A stretch of DNA of 6,660 nt, taken from the NCBI GenBank assembly GCA_028712015.1, contig JAQTRB010000093.1:1-6660 (forward strand). Direction: 5' to 3'. Position 1 is the first letter of the stretch, and every line of letters begins with the position of its first letter. Source of the stretch: Syntrophales bacterium (GTDB taxonomy: Bacteria; Desulfobacterota; Syntrophia; Syntrophales; UBA5619). Shown in pieces: positions 6,104 to 6,660 of this stretch. Made by a program: the position numbers and the translations under genes. The notes beneath the pieces were generated by a model. The model saw only the letters and a list, made by a program, of their open reading frames with translations, was not told the origin of the DNA and did no database searches.

Positions 6104-6660
6104 ATTTCAAAAGCACTCAGGATCGGAACAAGGGGGAGCGCGCTCGCGCTCATTCAGTCCGGGTGGGTCGCGGATCGGATCCGGGAACGCCATTCCGGGA
6201 TGGCCGTGGAGCTGGTGACGATCCGGACGAAAGGGGATATCCTGCATGACGTTCCGTTGGCGCGGATCGGCGGGAAAGGCGTTTTTATCAAAGAGATCGA
6301 AGAGGCGCTCCTCCGGGGCGACATCGATCTGGCCGTCCACAGCATGAAAGACCTCCCGGCCGAGTTGCCGGAAGCGCTGGACATCGCCGCCATACCGCTC
6401 CGGGAGGATCCGCGGGACGTCCTGATCTCGCGCGGGGATCGACGACTGGGGGAGATGCCCGGCGGGGCAAGGATCGGGACCGGCTCGCTCCGACGGGGCG
6501 TGCAACTCCGGAACCGGCGGTCCGATCTGGAGATCGTTCCGCTGCGCGGAAATCTCGACACGCGGATCCGGAAACTGGAGACGGAGGGGCTCGACGGCGT
6601 GATCGTCGCCGCGGCGGGACTCCGGCGGATGGGCTTGGTTTCCCGAATTTCACAATTTCT
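6104..6660 (+). CDS. hemC: Porphobilinogen deaminase (hydroxymethylbilane synthase), 3' end outside window
   Basis: HemC joins four porphobilinogen units into hydroxymethylbilane on a dipyrromethane cofactor. The frame is open from the hemA stop to the right edge, giving about 185 of the usual 310 or so residues. Motifs are LRIGTRGSALALIQ (5-18) with the substrate-binding Arg10, GGKGVFIKEIEEALLRGDID (56-75), LAVHSMKDLP (76-85) with catalytic Asp83 (E. coli Asp84), GTGSLRRGVQLRNRRSDL with the conserved Arg pair, and PLRGNLDTRIRKLE. The cofactor-holding Cys would lie beyond the window. The start appears to be ATT at 6104: it has AGGAG 6 nt upstream, places the conserved motifs one residue from E. 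coli numbering, and no normal start codon is available. The next in-frame ATG (6200) would remove 32 residues including Arg10. A base-call error in an ATG, or read-through from hemA, are the alternatives. Confidence 0.93.
   Translation, partial: MSKALRIGTRGSALALIQSGWVADRIRERHSGMAVELVTIRTKGDILHDVPLARIGGKGVFIKEIEEALLRGDIDLAVHSMKDLPAELPEALDIAAIPLREDPRDVLISRGDRRLGEMPGGARIGTGSLRRGVQLRNRRSDLEIVPLRGNLDTRIRKLETEGLDGVIVAAAGLRRMGLVSRISQF

Noticed and set aside
4981..6249. A 422-codon open frame on the plus strand overlapping hemA and the hemC start
   Set aside because: It is a shifted frame of hemA with Gly/Arg/Pro-rich content and no motifs. It runs into hemC, which is clearly coded in another frame.

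Overview
The window looks like ordinary chromosomal DNA of a fairly GC-rich Gram-negative bacterium, most likely a deltaproteobacterium (Desulfobacterota, for example the Syntrophales or a Geobacter relative). This is inferred from gene order (a siroheme synthase, CcsA-like protein, hemA, hemC run) and protein style; no marker here fixes the taxon. No mobile element, CRISPR array or phage gene is visible, and I do not see a new multi-gene system. The most unusual point is the apparent AUU start codon of hemC.

Layout: (1) 1-253 is the C-terminal end of a calcineurin-like metallophosphoesterase on the + strand. (2) 254-567 is an AT-richer spacer with no convincing gene, only one doubtful 33-residue ORF. 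(3) 568-749 is a self-contained tRNA-Phe(GAA) unit on the - strand, with its own promoter, an encoded CCA end and a strong intrinsic terminator. (4) 778-3133 is a - strand operon transcribed prmA, rsmE, RDD-family membrane protein. Its genes overlap by 4 nt (GTGA and ATGA junctions), and a good sigma70-type promoter lies at 3229-3257. (5) 3134-3364 is the divergent intergenic region. A perfect 15-nt palindrome there covers most of the two back-to-back -35 boxes. (6) 3365 to the right edge is a + strand tetrapyrrole operon: precorrin-2 dehydrogenase/ferrochelatase (CysG N-terminal type), CcsA-like cytochrome c assembly protein, hemA, and hemC cut by the window edge.

How the genes fit together: HemA and HemC carry out the first committed step of tetrapyrrole synthesis from glutamyl-tRNA and the assembly of porphobilinogen into hydroxymethylbilane. 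The siroheme synthase module draws on the same pathway at precorrin-2, and the CcsA-like membrane protein belongs to the machinery that delivers heme to apocytochromes c. The operon therefore links precursor supply, the siroheme branch and heme use. The opposite operon is a translation-maintenance set: PrmA methylates ribosomal protein L11 and RsmE methylates 16S rRNA, followed by a small membrane protein of unknown role.
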